Shown: positions 8,959 through 17,861, counted from the first letter of the stretch. The stretch is 64,000 nt of DNA from Bacteroidota bacterium (GCA_016124755.1 WGNA01000005.1:114684-178683), one strand, 5' to 3'. Notes: generated by a model not told the origin, from the sequence alone. Program-made: numbers and translations.

Positions 8959-9574
8959 ACCGGCAACGTATATTCTCGATGTGGACGGAGTGATTTTCGA
9001 CTCCAATCACCTCAAGATGGAAAACATTCGATTGGCTGCTACACCTTTTGTGAATTCCGAAAAAGAACTCGACGAATTTGTTTCCTATTTTGTTTCTAAT
9101 AACGGATCACCGAGAGAAGGAAAAATTGAATTGTTTTTTGGCAAAGGCTCTGAGAAAAGTGAAGCCCTTCTGCAATCATACAACTCCATAAACGCAAATA
9201 ACCTGAAGTCTGTAAATTTCACGGAAGGAGCGTATGAATTCATTGAAAAGAACTTTGGCAAAGTTGAACTAATGGCTTTGTCGGGCGGATTAGAAACGGA
9301 AGTACGTGCGCTATTCGAGGAAAAAGGTATTTCGAAATACTTTAACAAAATTCTCGGTGGGCCTAAGACCAAAAAAGAGCATCTGAGTTTGGAGAAACCC
9401 AAAGGTGCTTGTGTTTATTTTGGTGACAGCAGACTTGATTTCGAATCGGCACAGTATATTGATGCCCGATTTGTTTTTATTTACGGGTACACACAATTCA
9501 ACAATTGGCAGCAATATTTCGCTGATAAGAAGAATGTATTAATGATTAAGAATTTAACTGAATTTAATAACTAA
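8951..9574 (+). CDS. HAD-superfamily phosphatase
   Basis: This 207-residue protein carries HAD motif I as LDVDGVIFDSN near residue 9. A Ser/Gly block (ALSGGLETEV) acts as motif II, and motif IV is GDSRLDFESA. This resembles phosphoglycolate-phosphatase-like enzymes acting on small phosphorylated metabolites. It overlaps the preceding gene by 8 bases and is followed, 18 bases on, by a GAPDH-like gene. The next three genes read as one biochemical set with it, so dephosphorylation of an intermediate in that set is the likely role. Substrate unknown. Confidence 0.8.
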   Translation: MDKPATYILDVDGVIFDSNHLKMENIRLAATPFVNSEKELDEFVSYFVSNNGSPREGKIELFFGKGSEKSEALLQSYNSINANNLKSVNFTEGAYEFIEKNFGKVELMALSGGLETEVRALFEEKGISKYFNKILGGPKTKKEHLSLEKPKGACVYFGDSRLDFESAQYIDARFVFIYGYTQFNNWQQYFADKKNVLMIKNLTEFNN

Positions 9575-9592
9575 TAACAAAAAAATCTAATT

Positions 9593-10657
9593 ATGATCAA
9601 AATTGGCATCAACGGGTTTGGCAGAATAGGTCGGGCTATTTTCAGAAATAACCTCGACAAGAAGTATTTTAAAGTGGTGGCGATAAACGATGTGAATCCC
9701 GACAACGAAAACATTGCGTACACCTTAAATTATGATACGCTGTACGACAGACTTCCAGAACCTTTCCGTGTGGAAGGAGACAATTTAATTAGTCCGGATG
9801 GATCTGATTCCATTCGTATTACTCATCAAAAATCGGTAGCAGATGTTGATTGGAAGAGTGCAGGAGTTGATTTCGTAATTGATGCTTCCGGTGTTTATCA
9901 GAATGTTCTGGATGCTCAAAAATTGATTGAATCCAAGAGTGTTAAAAAAGTATTTATCACACACTCTCCAAAAAATGTAGATTTTACCATGGTATTGGGT
10001 GCCAATGAACATTTACTGGATTTAAATAAACACCACGTTATTTCTACCAGTATTTGTGATGCAACTGCAATCGCTCCGGTTACCAAAGCCATTCACGAAG
10101 AATTTGGAATTGCTCACGGATATGCAACCACGCTTCACCCTTGGCTTAACTACCAGAACCTGATGGATGGACCTGCTAGTTCCTGGGCTGTACCGGGTCA
10201 GATTTATCACCACTTCGCACTTGGAAGATCTGCCATCGGTAATATGATTCCGAAACCAACAACAGCTATTACAGCAACCTGCACGGTTCTCGAATCCTAC
10301 GGAATTACCGAAGAAATTATCGGATCATTTTCTTACAGAACACCTACTGCAATTGTGGGAAGTGCCGACCTTACCTTCCATCTAAGCAAAGATGCTCAAA
10401 CCAGTGACGTGCTTTCCTTATTCGAAAGAATGGAAACCGAACAACACTGGAGAGTCGTTCACAACAACTGGGAACCTTTGGTATCACTTGATTTTAAAAA
10501 GGCAGATTTTTCAGCAGTTATCGATCACAGATGGACGAACATTATGCAAAAAAGAATGCTGAAACTCGTTCTGTGGTATGATAACGAATGGGGTTATGCT
10601 GCGAGAGTACTGGATCAGGTAATGCTTGTAACCGATAAACTCGGACTTTCTAAATGA
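9593..10657 (+). CDS. Divergent glyceraldehyde-3-phosphate dehydrogenase paralogue
   Basis: This 354-residue protein has a clear GAPDH architecture: NAD-binding IGINGFGRIGRAIFRN at the start, catalytic Cys in STSICDATAIAPV near residue 156, catalytic His in TTLHPWLNYQ near residue 180, and the C-terminal WYDNEWGYAARV. The active-site stretch is strongly altered. The near-universal SCTTN after the Cys reads ICDAT, and the phosphate-loop Ser-Thr-Gly-Ala reads PTTA. Cys and His are kept, so aldehyde oxidation is likely, but probably on a different phosphorylated aldehyde. Its position in a glycan operon, coupled by ATGA overlap to a CMP-transferase, argues against a glycolytic role. Confidence 0.85.
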   Translation: MIKIGINGFGRIGRAIFRNNLDKKYFKVVAINDVNPDNENIAYTLNYDTLYDRLPEPFRVEGDNLISPDGSDSIRITHQKSVADVDWKSAGVDFVIDASGVYQNVLDAQKLIESKSVKKVFITHSPKNVDFTMVLGANEHLLDLNKHHVISTSICDATAIAPVTKAIHEEFGIAHGYATTLHPWLNYQNLMDGPASSWAVPGQIYHHFALGRSAIGNMIPKPTTAITATCTVLESYGITEEIIGSFSYRTPTAIVGSADLTFHLSKDAQTSDVLSLFERMETEQHWRVVHNNWEPLVSLDFKKADFSAVIDHRWTNIMQKRMLKLVLWYDNEWGYAARVLDQVMLVTDKLGLSK

Positions 10658-11409
10658 AACGCAGCGAGAAATTAGTAACCGTAATTCCTTCGAGATCCGG
10701 GAGTAACCGTGTACCAATGAAAGGCATGAGGTTACTCGGAGACAAGACTCTGATTGAATATACGATTGCGGCTGTTAAGGGAAGTAAATATCTGTCGAAC
10801 CAGATCTATATAAATTCTGACGGTACACAATGGGGCAAGCTGGCTGAAGATCTTGGGGTTAAATACTACCATCGCAGACCAGAACTGGCAACGAGTAAAT
10901 CTATGATCGACGATTACCTGTACGACTTTATGTGCAACGTTGAAATGGACTATCTCGCGGTAATCACCCCAACTGCTCCTTTTGTTTCTTCAACAGACCT
11001 TGACAATGCATGGGAAGCTTATGCCAAGAGCGAAGCCAATACGGTTATTTCGGCAGAGGCGATTCAGACACACTGTTTTTTTAACGGTTCCAGTCTGAAC
11101 TTTTCAACCGACGGGCAGCTTCCACGTTCACAGGATCTCACACCGGTTCACGCTTTAAATTTTTTAATTGCCATTTACGATTGCACATTCTTCAAAAAAC
11201 AATACGAAGAAAAAGGGTATGCGGTTTTAGGAGGCAAGATCGACACCTTTATCCTCGATGATTTCGCCACGATCGATATTGATGAGGAAAAGGATTTCAT
11301 AATGGCGGAATTGGCACTGATGTTTCAGGATAAAGCAGAAGAATTCAAGCCTCGTTATTCGAAATACGTTCAGGATCTGATCGAAAATAAGGTTAATACC
11401 AAAAACTAA
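10654..11409 (+). CDS. Second NeuA-like cytidylyltransferase, divergent
   Basis: This 251-residue protein is of the acylneuraminate cytidylyltransferase family. The nucleotide loop reads VIPSRSGSNRVPMKGMR instead of the canonical IPARGGSKGVPGKN found in the neuA copy at 1770, and ITPTAPFVSS replaces LQPTSPIRT. It overlaps the GAPDH-like gene by ATGA and is followed 5 bases later by a 2-hydroxyacid dehydrogenase. It probably activates a second acid or sugar with CTP. A second, unlike CMP donor in one locus is unusual; the substrate is not identifiable. Confidence 0.75.
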   Translation: MKRSEKLVTVIPSRSGSNRVPMKGMRLLGDKTLIEYTIAAVKGSKYLSNQIYINSDGTQWGKLAEDLGVKYYHRRPELATSKSMIDDYLYDFMCNVEMDYLAVITPTAPFVSSTDLDNAWEAYAKSEANTVISAEAIQTHCFFNGSSLNFSTDGQLPRSQDLTPVHALNFLIAIYDCTFFKKQYEEKGYAVLGGKIDTFILDDFATIDIDEEKDFIMAELALMFQDKAEEFKPRYSKYVQDLIENKVNTKN

Positions 11410-11414
11410 TTGTA

Positions 11415-12362
11415 GTGAGCAAAATAGCTATTACAGATTATTTCACTTCCCCATCCAGAGAAGAGGTTTCGGTTTTAGGTGATCTTGTTGGAATGGAGGT
11501 CGGAGAAGACACCGAAGTTCTTTTGGTGTGGCATGAAGACATCGACGAAAATTATGTAAGCAAACTACCCAATTTACGGGCGGTTCAACGATACGGTGTT
11601 GGTTTCGATACACTCGATCTTGATTATTTAAAATCGAGGGGAATTATCTGTTGCAACAATCCGGATTACGGCGTTGACGAAGTTTCTGATACAGCCGTTG
11701 CTTATATCATGTCGATCAGCCGCGGAATTCTTCGTTACGACGCAATGGCACAAAAACTTACCAGTGAATTGTGGCAGGAATCCGTTTTAACCGACATAAA
11801 GCGAAACAAGGAAACTAAGGTCGGGGTAATCGGTGCCGGAAGAATCGGATCAAGTGTCGCCATGAAATGCAACGCCATCGGTTTCTCAACCTTGTTTTAC
11901 GATCCGTATAAGGAAAGTGGTCATGATAAGGTGATTCGCGCTAAGCGTGCCTGGACTCTGGAAGAGTTTCTTTCCGAAGCCGATATCATCAGTATTCACT
12001 GCCCGCTAAATAAAGAAACGACGGGAATGGTGAACGAAGAATTCATTTCTAAAATGAAAACCGGTGCATCCATTGTAAATACTGCTCGTGGTGGTATGTT
12101 TAAAAACACCGATCTGATATATGAAAGTCTGGAAAACGGTAAGCTACTGAGTGCGTATATTGATGTTTTACCTATCGAACCTCCGCCAAACGACAAACTG
12201 ATGAATGCCTGGCGAAATCAACCCGATTGGTTAAAAGGAAGGTTAATTATTAACCCGCATACCTCCTATTTTTCTCAGGAATCAATTATTGATCTTCGTT
12301 ATTTTGCAGCTCTTAACGCCAAGCGTTTGTATGATGGAGCAAATCCCTTAAACCTACTTTAA
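11415..12362 (+). CDS. D-isomer-specific 2-hydroxyacid dehydrogenase (PGDH/CtBP-like)
   Basis: The 315-residue enzyme shows RYGVGFDTLDLDYLKSRGI from the substrate domain, the NAD loop GVIGAGRIGSSVAMKC near residue 138, VNTARGG, and a catalytic-His block NPHTSYFSQES. These are features of phosphoglycerate-dehydrogenase-like and CtBP-like proteins. The start is GTG at 11415, five bases after the previous stop. It closes the four-gene block HAD, GAPDH-like, CMP-transferase, hydroxyacid dehydrogenase, which suggests a pathway through a phosphorylated three- or four-carbon acid. That pathway is inference. Confidence 0.82.
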   Translation: MSKIAITDYFTSPSREEVSVLGDLVGMEVGEDTEVLLVWHEDIDENYVSKLPNLRAVQRYGVGFDTLDLDYLKSRGIICCNNPDYGVDEVSDTAVAYIMSISRGILRYDAMAQKLTSELWQESVLTDIKRNKETKVGVIGAGRIGSSVAMKCNAIGFSTLFYDPYKESGHDKVIRAKRAWTLEEFLSEADIISIHCPLNKETTGMVNEEFISKMKTGASIVNTARGGMFKNTDLIYESLENGKLLSAYIDVLPIEPPPNDKLMNAWRNQPDWLKGRLIINPHTSYFSQESIIDLRYFAALNAKRLYDGANPLNLL

Positions 12363-12364
12363 GC

Positions 12365-13399
12365 GTGAAGCGGTTATTCGTCGTAATTAATCCTACCCAA
12401 TATCTGAATGCAGTAGAATTTGCTTCAGAATCCGGAAAAGGTGAAAATTACATGGTGGTGATGTCGAGGTTAAATGCGTCGATCGATAACATCCGTGATC
12501 TGGGCACAAAGAATCTTTGGCAAAAGGAATATATATACGACATGCCGCTCAAGCATGAAGTGCATAGCAACAAAGTATTCTGGAAAGGTTGTTTCGATTA
12601 TCTCTGTTCTCAGTTTGATGAACTAAACCCTGACGAAGTCGTTGTCGGGAATCTGGCAGATAACAACATTTATCCGTTTTTATTAAAGAAGAGAAAGAAA
12701 ATCCAACAGATAACGGTGCTTGATGATGGCACTCCTACACTTGAGATTGCCCGAAGTCTCCAACAAGGATTTTTCCGAAAAACATATCATGTAAAATCGG
12801 TTAAGAATATTCTAAAATATATTTCCTTTTTTAACCTCTGGCTTCCATTAATATCCATTCCCCGCAAACTCACTTTTTACACTCTTTTCAATATTGAACT
12901 CCGACCTGAGGATACTTTAATCCCGAATAAATATAATTGGGTAAGAAGACGTGTTAAAGAAAAAGAGACCACTCGTGAATTGTTGTTTATCGGCTCTCAC
13001 ATTGTCGACCGAAATCTTGTTTCGGAAGCTGATTATTACGATTCACTCAAAATTGTAAGCGACATCGCTCAAAAGGAAGGTCTTGACTTTGTGTATGTTC
13101 ATCACCGCGGTGAATCAGAGAAAATCAGAAACTATATTCAGGAAAATTACAAGACCCGTGAATTTTCTCTGCCTTTGGAACTGGCATATCTGGATGAAAG
13201 CCGACCGATTTGTTTTGCCGGTCATTTTTCCACTGCTCTATTCAGTTTATCCCGGATTTATGATGTTGAAATGCGGGCTTATTTATTCCCGGATTCAAAA
13301 ATTATCGGGAGTCAGCATGAGTCAGCTTCGTATATCCGGTATCTGCAAAATGTGATTGAACGTGATTCTTACATTCATTCCAGCAGATTAACAAATTAA
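12365..13399 (+). CDS. Polysialyltransferase/GT52-like protein, putative
   Basis: This 344-residue soluble protein starts at GTG 12365, two bases after the previous stop. Features recalling bacterial sialyl- and polysialyltransferases are the N-terminal LFVVINPTQYLNAVEFA, an acidic TVLDDGTPTLEIA near residue 118, YVHHRGESEKI (compare the His-Pro motif HPRE of the family) near residue 240, and PICFAGHFSTALFSL near residue 280, where a Ser/His pair is usual. NeuA, NeuB and NeuC in the same operon make a nonulosonate transferase expected. Overall similarity is weak, so the family call rests on motif pattern and context. Confidence 0.5.
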   Translation: MKRLFVVINPTQYLNAVEFASESGKGENYMVVMSRLNASIDNIRDLGTKNLWQKEYIYDMPLKHEVHSNKVFWKGCFDYLCSQFDELNPDEVVVGNLADNNIYPFLLKKRKKIQQITVLDDGTPTLEIARSLQQGFFRKTYHVKSVKNILKYISFFNLWLPLISIPRKLTFYTLFNIELRPEDTLIPNKYNWVRRRVKEKETTRELLFIGSHIVDRNLVSEADYYDSLKIVSDIAQKEGLDFVYVHHRGESEKIRNYIQENYKTREFSLPLELAYLDESRPICFAGHFSTALFSLSRIYDVEMRAYLFPDSKIIGSQHESASYIRYLQNVIERDSYIHSSRLTN

Positions 13400-13428
13400 T
13401 TTAATAGCGTCGAAGAAGATTAACTGAG

Positions 13429-14790
13429 ATGAATTCAACATTTGTAATTGCGATTGGCATTTTGTTGGGGATTTATCTCATATATAAAATGTTTGCTAAC
13501 CCGGTTATCGGTGTTGCTGCAGTATTGCTTGCAAATCCATTCGAACCTTTCATGCCGGAATTAGGAGGGTTTACGCTGGGTCGTATGATGGGAGTTATTT
13601 CTATTCTTGCCTGGTTTAATCACATTACAAGAAGAAACAAAAACCTGATTAAGGTAAATCATAAATTATACAGAAGTATTATTTATTTCCTTGTTGCGAT
13701 TTTTCTATCGGCATTTGTCTGGCTGGTTTCGGATAACAGTTCCCAATCTATGGTCTATGCCTTTACCATCCTTTTGTTATCACTAATGGCATTAATGATA
13801 GATGATTTGGCAACCGATAAAAAAAAGGTTCAGATCATTGTGGTATCAATGGCTTTGGCAGGTGCGCTCATTAGTCTGCCCGCGTTTCTTTACGGAATCG
13901 GAATCGACATTTATACTCCACTGGGCGCTCCCACACCAACAGACACTTCTGAAGAAACACTACGCGCGAGTAACATTGGAGGAAATCCGAATTCACTCGG
14001 GATTAAAGCACGTAACAGTATTTTCGCCAGTTTCCTTTTGCTGACTCTGGTAAAATCTAAACTTTGGAAAGGAATTTCCATCGCCATTTTAGGGGTTTCA
14101 TTTATTGGTTTAAGCCTTTCCGGATCCAGAACCAACTTCTATGGTACAGTGATCATTTTTGTTGTTTTTGCTTTACTGAATTTCAAATGGATTTTCGGGA
14201 AAAATATTCGTCTTGTTGGTTTAGTCGTGGGGGGCAGTCTGCTCATTTATATAGCCCTTCAACTGGTACCGGAAGGTGTTCAGAAAAGATTACTTTTTGG
14301 TGGTGGTGACGCGACTATCGCAAAAAGAACTGAATCGAGAGAGAATTTCACATCTGATCAACAGGCTCAAGCGGTGAGCTTTGTGATCGATCATCCGTTT
14401 TTTGGAATTGGTTTGGACCGAACCGAAAGTAATTCGGAGAATAATTACGGAGCACACGACACTATTAGTGTGGTATTGGGTGAAATCGGGCTGATCGGGT
14501 TTTTCACATTTCTAGGATTGCTCTTCTATGCATTCTCAAAAATGTTCAGAATGTATCAGCGGAAGTTTCTGAAAAATCAGGGGATGCAGATCGGACTTCT
14601 TGTTGGGATGCTGGTGTCAATGATTATCATGGGTTATAAAGGTGGGTACATCATTCCGTACGATCGATCTTTCTGGATCGTTCTCGGATTGATTGAACCT
14701 GTTCGCAGAATCTGGTATCAGGACTGGCTTAAGCGTTACGGTGCATTAGAACAAATAAATAAACAGCAAACAGTTGACCTCACGAACTAA
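13429..14790 (+). CDS. O-antigen polymerase/ligase family membrane protein (Wzy-like)
   Basis: At 453 residues with about 10-12 hydrophobic segments, the protein has the layout of the O-antigen ligase/polymerase family, with a large periplasmic loop. Recognisable pieces are NIGGNPNSLGIKARNSIFASF, LSLSGSRTNFYG (the SGSR motif seen in many WaaL/Wzy proteins) and FVIDHPFFGIGLD followed by HDTISVVLGEIGLIGF. With a Wzx flippase in the same operon, a polymerase role is most likely. A ligase role cannot be excluded. Confidence 0.78.
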   Translation: MNSTFVIAIGILLGIYLIYKMFANPVIGVAAVLLANPFEPFMPELGGFTLGRMMGVISILAWFNHITRRNKNLIKVNHKLYRSIIYFLVAIFLSAFVWLVSDNSSQSMVYAFTILLLSLMALMIDDLATDKKKVQIIVVSMALAGALISLPAFLYGIGIDIYTPLGAPTPTDTSEETLRASNIGGNPNSLGIKARNSIFASFLLLTLVKSKLWKGISIAILGVSFIGLSLSGSRTNFYGTVIIFVVFALLNFKWIFGKNIRLVGLVVGGSLLIYIALQLVPEGVQKRLLFGGGDATIAKRTESRENFTSDQQAQAVSFVIDHPFFGIGLDRTESNSENNYGAHDTISVVLGEIGLIGFFTFLGLLFYAFSKMFRMYQRKFLKNQGMQIGLLVGMLVSMIIMGYKGGYIIPYDRSFWIVLGLIEPVRRIWYQDWLKRYGALEQINKQQTVDLTN

Positions 14791-15709
14791 AATTAGCTGG
14801 CCGGAAGGGAAAAAATTTGCCTTTACCATTTTTGACGACACGGATAATGCTGTGTTGGAAAATGTAAAAGCGGTGTATGACTTTTTGCATCATCTGAAAA
14901 TTTACACAACGAAATCGGTGTGGGTACTCGAACCGGAAGGGACTCCCAGAATTGGCGGTCTTACTTGCGGAGATGTTGCGTACCGCGAATATTGTCAGGA
15001 ATTAAAAAAACGAGGATTTGAAATTTCCCTGCACAATGTTTCTTCTTCCAGTTCAAATCGGCAGAGAGTGACTGAAGGGCTTGAGGCTTTCAAAAATTAC
15101 TTCGGAGAATTCCCGAAATCGTTCGCCAACCATTCCGACAATACTGAAAATCTCTATTGGGGTGAAGAACGATTATCGGGATTGAGAAGATCCATTTACA
15201 AAAAAATTTCACATCGTTCCGTCTTTAAAGGACACAATCCGGAGAGCGATTATTTTTGGGGAGATCTGGCAAAAGAACATTTGGAATATGTTCGAAATTT
15301 TGTTTTTGAAGACATTAATACATTTAAGTCTGACCCTAAAACACCTTACCACGATCCGGACAAACCGTTTGTGAACAAGTGGTTCTCTTCGAGCAATGCC
15401 GAAAATATTAATGTTTTTAAAAGAAACATCACTAAAAAAGCCATTGATCAATTGGCGGATGAAGGCGGATATTCCATTCTTTATACCCACTTCTGCACAT
15501 TTGCCGATAACGGTAAAATTGATCCTTATTTTAAAGAAATAATGGAATATATCGCCGAAAAAGATGGCTGGTATGTACCGGTTAATACCTTGTTGGATTA
15601 CGTAAATCAATCCATAGGTGATATCACATTACGGAAAGATGCGAAAAGCAATCTTGAATGGAAGTGGTTATCCGAGACCATTAAAACACGACTTACCAAA
15701 GGCCGATGA
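14774..15709 (+). CDS. Polysaccharide deacetylase-like (NodB-fold) protein
   Basis: This 311-residue protein has a NodB-like beginning: FAFTIFDDTDN supplies the Asp-Asp pair, and FEISLHNVSS and SFANHSDN supply candidate metal-binding His residues. YTHFCTFADNG near residue 240 resembles the late His motif. It is therefore likely a metal-dependent carbohydrate deacetylase or a derived enzyme, acting on the glycan or a precursor. The TTG start at 14774 overlaps the polymerase gene by 17 bases and is uncertain, because no good ATG is nearby. The stop overlaps the next gene by ATGA. Confidence 0.65.
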   Translation: MTSRTKISWPEGKKFAFTIFDDTDNAVLENVKAVYDFLHHLKIYTTKSVWVLEPEGTPRIGGLTCGDVAYREYCQELKKRGFEISLHNVSSSSSNRQRVTEGLEAFKNYFGEFPKSFANHSDNTENLYWGEERLSGLRRSIYKKISHRSVFKGHNPESDYFWGDLAKEHLEYVRNFVFEDINTFKSDPKTPYHDPDKPFVNKWFSSSNAENINVFKRNITKKAIDQLADEGGYSILYTHFCTFADNGKIDPYFKEIMEYIAEKDGWYVPVNTLLDYVNQSIGDITLRKDAKSNLEWKWLSETIKTRLTKGR

Positions 15710-16560
15710 GAAAGCCTGATTTTATCTGTATTGGTGCGCCAAGAACCGGCACCACCTGGTTGTTCGAAAACCTCAGCACGCATCCCGATATCTTTATTCC
15801 CGGACAAAAAGCGATTAACTTTTTTAATGTTCATTTTGATAACGGATTCGAATGGTATTGCAACCACTTTGCTAAAACAGACAAAAAGATCTGCGGGGAA
15901 TTATCACCTCTTTACTTTGGATCTGAAACCGTTTTGCAGCGTATCCATGAACTTTGTCCGGATAGCAAAATAATAATCAGTGTTCGCGATCCGCTCGACC
16001 GACTTGAATCTCAGGTTTCTCTGATCAATTCCCTGCGTAATCACGAATTAAGTATGCAGGAAAGGGTTGATGAGAATCCCAGCATCATGGAAATGGGTTT
16101 GTACTTTAAGAATGTAACCACAGCCCAGAAATATTTCCCGAAGGAAAATATTTTTATCCTTAATTTTAACCAGATAGCAGACGAACCCGAAGTTGTTTAC
16201 AGTGAAGTTTTAAAATTTTTGGGTTTACCCGATTATACACCTCAAAAGCTTAATTCCAAAATTGGTTACAACATAAAACCGAAGTATCCTTTCGTGGAAA
16301 TGATGCGGGTAAGAATTGCCAAACTGCTGATAAAATGGAATCTGGGTAAGATCATTCATGCAGTTAAAAGATCCGGATTAACAGATAAAATCCGATCCAT
16401 GAATAACAGCACTCCCCAAAAGAAAATTACCGATACGGAACCTGTTAAGAATCCGGAAAAGTTTCAGTTCGCATCGTATTACAAAGACGATCTTGCTCAG
16501 TTTGAAAAAGAATTTAATATCCAGGTTTCCAGATATAACTACGCCGAATTAAGCCGATGA
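15706..16560 (+). CDS. Sulfotransferase family protein (third of three)
   Basis: This 284-residue protein opens with the PAPS loop GAPRTGTTWLFENLSTHPD and has the 3'-phosphate segment VRDPLDRLESQVSL near residue 90. The layout matches heparan-sulfate-type and bacterial O-sulfotransferases more closely than the first copy at 3376 does. It is coupled by ATGA overlaps to both neighbours. Three distinct sulfotransferases suggest sulfate at three different positions or residues of the glycan. Confidence 0.86.
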   Translation: MRKPDFICIGAPRTGTTWLFENLSTHPDIFIPGQKAINFFNVHFDNGFEWYCNHFAKTDKKICGELSPLYFGSETVLQRIHELCPDSKIIISVRDPLDRLESQVSLINSLRNHELSMQERVDENPSIMEMGLYFKNVTTAQKYFPKENIFILNFNQIADEPEVVYSEVLKFLGLPDYTPQKLNSKIGYNIKPKYPFVEMMRVRIAKLLIKWNLGKIIHAVKRSGLTDKIRSMNNSTPQKKITDTEPVKNPEKFQFASYYKDDLAQFEKEFNIQVSRYNYAELSR

Positions 16561-17861
16561 AAATAATCGATTCCATTTATCTAAAAATCCTGCTTCTTTC
16601 TGAATATAAGAGCATCAACAATGCACTTAAAACATTAGATAAAAGTGCATTTGCAAGCCGTGAACAACTGGAATCAATTCAACGGGAAAAATTAAATTCA
16701 TTAATAAATACAGCCACCAACCGGGTTCCTTTCTGGAAAAAGTTCCGGGATTTAGTTTCTGAAAATTCTCAAAAAAAACCGGTTTACGATATTCTTTCTG
16801 CATTTCCGGTGCTCACCAAACAAACCATTCGCAACAACGGCAATGATGTATTCAATCCAGACATTACGGAATTTATTTCCGCTTCCACGGGTGGAACTAC
16901 TGGTCAACCGCTGAAGATTCGCAGGGATATGAATTGCAATGCCCTCACAAAAGCGGCTACCTGGAGGGCCAGATTTAACTGGGGAATTAAACCTTCGTCC
17001 AAAGAAGTTTACTTAATGGCATTCGGACGAGGAACTTTTCTTGGCAGAAACAAATTAAAATTAGCCAATATTTTAATCGCCGAGGCATTTCCTAAGTCAG
17101 AAAAAGATGCTGAATTTTCAGCCCGAACAATTGAGAAATTTAAGCCATTTGCGATTGAGGGATATGCAACCGGTTTGATTGAAGTTGCAAAAAAATATCG
17201 CAAAAACTCATCGAGTAAGATTCAGGCAATCGTGTCATCAGGTGAAATGTTGTATGATCATCAGCGGGAATTTTTAGAGGAAAAGTTTGGTGGAAAAGTC
17301 TATACATATTACGGCAGTAATGAGATAGGTTCGATTGCTTACGAATGCGAGCACAACCAATTACATGTTGAGGAAGAACACATTATTCTTGAAGTAGTTG
17401 ACGATAACGGAAGGCCGGTATTTAATCAGGAAGGCCGGGTTCTGGTAACCGATCTCGATAACATTGCTACGCCTTTTATTCGCTACGAGTTGGGAGATAC
17501 AGCGGTGTTGAGCGACCAGCCCTGCACTTGCGGAAAAAGTTCAAGGGTAATTTCAAAACTCATTGGAAGAAATCAGGATTATTTGTCGGGATTAGAAGAT
17601 CAAAAAATTCAGGCGACACATCTGGCGGCATTTCTGAAAGATTTAAATAAAATTGGAGAAATACAATTCATTCAATCCGATAAAGACAAAATTGAAGTTC
17701 AGTATGACCGATTAGAAGAAGGTGGAGATGCAGAACTTGAATTTATCCGTAAATATCTTTCAGATCAATTAGGAAGAGCAGTCTCCGTCGTTTTTAACCC
17801 AGTTGAAAATATTACAAAAACGAATCGGGGGAAACAGCCTTTGGTTGTTCGAAAAATCTGA
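16557..17861 (+). CDS. Phenylacetate-CoA ligase (PaaK/CapK)-like adenylate-forming enzyme
   Basis: This 434-residue protein has the adenylate-forming P-loop SASTGGTTGQPLKI near residue 110, GSNEIGSIAYEC near residue 255 and FIRYELGDTAVLSD near residue 305. These are the motifs of PaaK-like enzymes often found in capsule loci as CapK. The family activates a carboxylic acid as its acyl-AMP and then transfers it. Here it may activate an acid destined for an amino sugar, possibly with the acyltransferases at 18069 and 18925. It is the last gene of an unbroken chain running from neuB. Confidence 0.82.
   Translation: MKIIDSIYLKILLLSEYKSINNALKTLDKSAFASREQLESIQREKLNSLINTATNRVPFWKKFRDLVSENSQKKPVYDILSAFPVLTKQTIRNNGNDVFNPDITEFISASTGGTTGQPLKIRRDMNCNALTKAATWRARFNWGIKPSSKEVYLMAFGRGTFLGRNKLKLANILIAEAFPKSEKDAEFSARTIEKFKPFAIEGYATGLIEVAKKYRKNSSSKIQAIVSSGEMLYDHQREFLEEKFGGKVYTYYGSNEIGSIAYECEHNQLHVEEEHIILEVVDDNGRPVFNQEGRVLVTDLDNIATPFIRYELGDTAVLSDQPCTCGKSSRVISKLIGRNQDYLSGLEDQKIQATHLAAFLKDLNKIGEIQFIQSDKDKIEVQYDRLEEGGDAELEFIRKYLSDQLGRAVSVVFNPVENITKTNRGKQPLVVRKI

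Noticed and set aside
8951..12362. Phosphonate or phosphinate antibiotic-type pathway as the meaning of the GAPDH-like/CMP-transferase/dehydrogenase block
   Set aside because: The enzyme types recall such routes, but no phosphoenolpyruvate mutase or phosphonopyruvate decarboxylase is present in the window, so there is no positive support.
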